Source: Saccharicrinis sp050296935 (GTDB lineage Bacteria; Bacteroidota; Bacteroidia; Bacteroidales; Marinilabiliaceae). Taken from it: 8,482 bases of DNA. The notes under the pieces are model-generated. The model worked only from the letters and a program-made list of their open reading frames with translations. It was not told the DNA's origin and made no database searches. Both the position numbers and the translations under genes were made by a program. The stretch is from positions 1 through 8,482 of the forward strand of contig JBNKRV010000151.1 in the NCBI GenBank assembly GCA_050296935.1, read 5' to 3'. Every line of letters begins with the position of its first letter. Within the stretch, counting starts at the first letter, position 1. Shown piece by piece: positions 7,601 through 8,482 of the stretch.

Positions 7601-7801
7601 AGTTGTATTCTCTACAACTACACTAACTCCGACTATTGCATCTCCAACAGAATCAATTACTTTTCCTGTAATTTTTTTCGTTTCTTGTGCATACATATTA
7701 AGAGAACTAAATAACAGTACTATAAAAAGCCCTGACATTAACAAAGGTTTCTTAACCCTTATTCCTATAGTTCTTAAAAAAAAATTAAATATTTCCTTCA
7801 T
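4697..7801 (-). CDS. SusC/RagA family TonB-dependent outer-membrane transporter
   Basis: This 1034-residue protein is intact and of typical family length. It is the TonB-powered barrel that imports ligand captured by the SusD partner. An extended signal peptide spans residues 1-38, with a basic stretch before a hydrophobic core and cleavage likely at YA|QE. Next is a carboxypeptidase-D regulatory-like domain (about 43-113; ITGKVID, FEGKYALDVP, FSFVGFKSQ) and a TonB-box-like ELGEIVVIAYGTT (118-130). The plug (about 131-250) includes VLKGIVPGMTV, PLIVLDGI, IESISVLKDATSVAAYGSRA and NGVVMITSKKG. The rest is the barrel, ending in FSFGVDLKF with the usual terminal aromatic residue. DTDESGTITSDD at 858-869 resembles a calcium-binding loop common in SusC barrels. 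No STN domain precedes the regulatory domain, so control through an anti-sigma/ECF sigma relay is unlikely. The start at 7801 lies 40 bases after a plausible promoter. A start at Met22 would lose the basic n-region. Confidence 0.96.
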   Translation of the reverse strand: MKEIFNFFLRTIGIRVKKPLLMSGLFIVLLFSSLNMYAQETKKITGKVIDSVGDAIVGVSVVVENTTNGTITDFEGKYALDVPIGSSLQFSFVGFKSQVVNTEGKVEINVTLMDELSELGEIVVIAYGTTTSKNFTGASTRIKTADSPLSEIPATDAMSVLKGIVPGMTVSQEQGAGQTPRLLVRGQKSISGNTDPLIVLDGIIFMGSMRDIDPSNIESISVLKDATSVAAYGSRAANGVVMITSKKGVKGKPVITFNTSMGVSSVINKADVLSPEKWVEKVNLLQGLAADADPTGWMSDFEVENYANNKTVNWQDLVERTGSNRNYNLSISGANEKMNYYFSGSHTKTKGVLIGDDYERTSLNTRLSSDITDWLQVGTNVNFSFNDYSGPSVYNIYQAIRLTPYGRAYRDEENSLLEKYPATEGIYRVNPLWNVNSGTIDDHDVLYTTVLSGHALIKCPWIKGLNYRTNYSYTIKNTQRDYFTHEGYYVAEGTSDERYNSSNVSGYLAQANGYVARTNDLAFVWDNILNYATDFGLHHLDLTAVYTRDSYDYHYKKMTGKNFSALGNTALGYNGLTYAETQKITDIYNTEKTNIGYLGRASYNYNHKYHLTASVRRDGGSTFGKDNKWGVFPSIGAAWTVSSENFMSNVNAIDYLKLKVSWGKNGNQALHPYRTLSTIALGQSGGYSYSFGNDSKVAWGQGVNALGNTELGWEETTAVNAGFELTMMNSKVNLDVDGYVSKTEHQVFVRNIPSMANGIKYMDETMGQINNWGLEVSLNTTNFKQGDWEWNSTLTYYINRNKLHELYGDGEDDISNWLFLGKSLGAIYGYKPIGIVQESDTEYINANGATPGDVKFSDTDESGTITSDDRTILGYSKENFRMSFANTVNYKNFQLYALFTGVFGGGDYYKSENIYAYRTASDVVYDNNLNHGWWTSENKSNKYPRVNYTDNRYTPLQSRGFVRLQNLNLSYKFKQDWVKDLRIDNLKVFFAATNLFTITNWEGGDPETGQTLGGGYSYGYPLSSTFSFGVDLKF

Positions 7802-7841
7802 TGTGATTTAGTTTTATTTTTCACTTGTTAATCATTTTACA

Positions 7842-7871
7842 CAAAGCCACTTACAACTATTTGTGTTACAA
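7842..7871 (-). promoter_or_regulatory. probable promoter of the susCD operon
   Basis: On the minus strand TTG (7871-7869), exactly 19 bases, then TGGCTTTG (7849-7842) match the Bacteroidota -33/-7 layout, with one mismatch in the -7 element (TG in place of TA). The susC ATG begins 40 bases further on, giving a leader of about 30-35 bases. The imperfect -7 element would suit a gene that needs an activator. Confidence 0.55.
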
Positions 7872-7927
7872 TAATCATTTTTCTTCTGAAAAAAATCCTC
7901 TATGCTTCAGAATAAAACCTTCAACTG

Positions 7928-7939
7928 GTCAGATCTGAC
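7928..7939. promoter_or_regulatory. 12-bp palindrome upstream of the susC promoter, possible operator
   Basis: GTCAGATCTGAC is a perfect 12-bp palindrome centred about 63 bases upstream of the -33 element. This is a position where activators of SusCD operons often bind. No regulator gene lies in the window, and a single palindrome could be chance. Confidence 0.3.
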
Positions 7940-8340
7940 ATATGTTTGAAGTTTTAACTATCTAAAATCATGGATTAAATCAGATAAACAATATTGTCAG
8001 AATTCAACTTTTCATAGAATATGAAGTTTGTATTTCGAACGGAGGATGTTTTAAAATTGCATTTCTTCATAGGACTCTGTTTTTTAATTATATAAACCTA
8101 TCTTTAAATATTTTAATGTTTCAAATGTGAATCATTTTTATATAAAAAATGTGTAGATATCATTCTTTATGGTTGAATTTTAATTCATTCAATGAAAGAT
8201 CATCAACAGAATCAAAAGTGACTTAATACTCAACCTTATTGAATGATTTATCTACCTATGGTAAAAAATATTTAATGTGATCAGTATTAGATGGATTTAT
8301 GATCATCTTATATTATGTTTGTAAAATAAGAGGGAATGTA

Positions 8341-8410
8341 TTAACCTGAGTTCGACATAAAATTTTGGATTCAGACCGCCTATAAATTGTGAGATTCAAC
8401 TGAAAATTAT
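8341..8410 (+). repeat. right copy of the two-block repeat
   Basis: Block A (8341-8375) begins TTAACCTGAGTTCGAC and ends GGATTCAGA. Block B (8382-8410) reads ATAAATTGTGAGATT, CAA, CTGAAAATTAT. The same blocks in the same order lie on the minus strand at 2286-2115, so the two copies are inverted and bracket the transposase remnant and susCD. Block A also folds as an 11-13-11 hairpin with two wobbles in its core (CTGAGTTC with GGATTCAG), like the one at 1081-1115. Confidence 0.6.
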
Positions 8411-8444
8411 GAAAGAATAGCGGGCTATTTTGAATAATTTTCAG
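8400..8444. repeat. long nested hairpin
   Basis: CTGAAAATTAT (8400-8410) and ATAATTTTCAG (8434-8444) are a perfect 11-bp inverted repeat. Between them AATAGC (8416-8421) and GCTATT (8424-8429) pair again, giving a two-tier stem with an internal loop. No T run follows on either strand, so it is not an obvious intrinsic terminator. It overlaps the end of the right repeat copy. Confidence 0.55.
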
Positions 8445-8482
8445 GAAGAAGATCGCTGTTTATAAGCGGAAACTCTCATGCT

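Larger units (their letters stand above)
7872..8482. other. gene-free region upstream of the susCD promoter
   Basis: Over 600 bases contain no supportable gene on either strand. No HTCS, GntR, AraC or sigma/anti-sigma gene faces the operon. Contents seen are the 12-bp palindrome (7928-7939), a 9-bp inverted repeat TCATTCAAT/ATTGAATGA (8185-8193 and 8238-8246), the right copy of the two-block repeat (8341-8410) and a long hairpin (8400-8444). A minus-strand frame entering from the right edge stops after 13 codons and cannot be assigned. Confidence 0.6.

Noticed and set aside
4697..7801. SusC regulated by a trans-envelope ECF sigma/anti-sigma relay.
   Set aside because: There is no STN domain between the signal peptide and the carboxypeptidase-regulatory-like domain, and no sigma or anti-sigma gene in the 680 bases upstream.
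8185..8246. Inverted repeats TCATTCAAT/ATTGAATGA and GGTTGA/TCAACC that could suggest a folded RNA.
   Set aside because: The two pairings cross rather than nest, are short and AT-rich, and have no adjoining gene, so chance is the simplest explanation.
1..8482. CRISPR array, tRNA or rRNA gene, or phage defence operon.
   Set aside because: No regularly spaced direct repeats, no cloverleaf or conserved rRNA stretches, and no nuclease, helicase or methyltransferase genes were seen on either strand.

Overview
The window looks like chromosomal DNA from a low-GC marine or gut-type member of the Bacteroidota. The evidence is a SusC/SusD outer-membrane uptake pair, AT-rich gaps, promoters of the Bacteroidota type (TTG, 19 bases, TAnnTTTG) and starts without Shine-Dalgarno sequences. 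Genus cannot be decided from the sequence alone.

Left part (1-2022, plus strand): three small genes that do not look like one pathway. They are a 90-residue DUF493-family protein (198-470), an unrecognised all-helical 141-residue protein with a faint HEPN-like look (627-1052), and a 204-residue UPF0126/TRIC-type membrane protein (1408-2022) with its own clear promoter. The gap 1053-1407 holds a hairpin after the second gene and a stretch that is GC-richer than its surroundings.

Middle (2023-2933): about 0.9 kb with no intact gene. It carries signs of decay. There is a frameshifted, minus-strand C-terminal piece that resembles a transposase (2495-2718), a terminator-like hairpin just downstream of it, a second possible decayed reading frame (2081-2242), and a repeat that recurs in inverted orientation at the right end of the window.

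Right part (2865-7871, minus strand): one complete two-gene operon, susC (4697-7801) then susD (2934-4685). It has a recognisable promoter upstream (7842-7871) and a strong intrinsic terminator after susD (2865-2903). SusC is the TonB-dependent outer-membrane channel and SusD the surface lipoprotein that closes over it; together they import an oligosaccharide or similar nutrient. No enzyme, sensor or sigma/anti-sigma gene is present in the window, so the substrate is unknown.

Right end (7872-8482): no gene seen. It holds a 12-bp palindrome near the susC promoter, the inverted copy of the repeat and a long hairpin. I see no clearly new biological system. The best lead is the pair of diverged inverted repeats that bracket the transposase relic plus the susCD operon.
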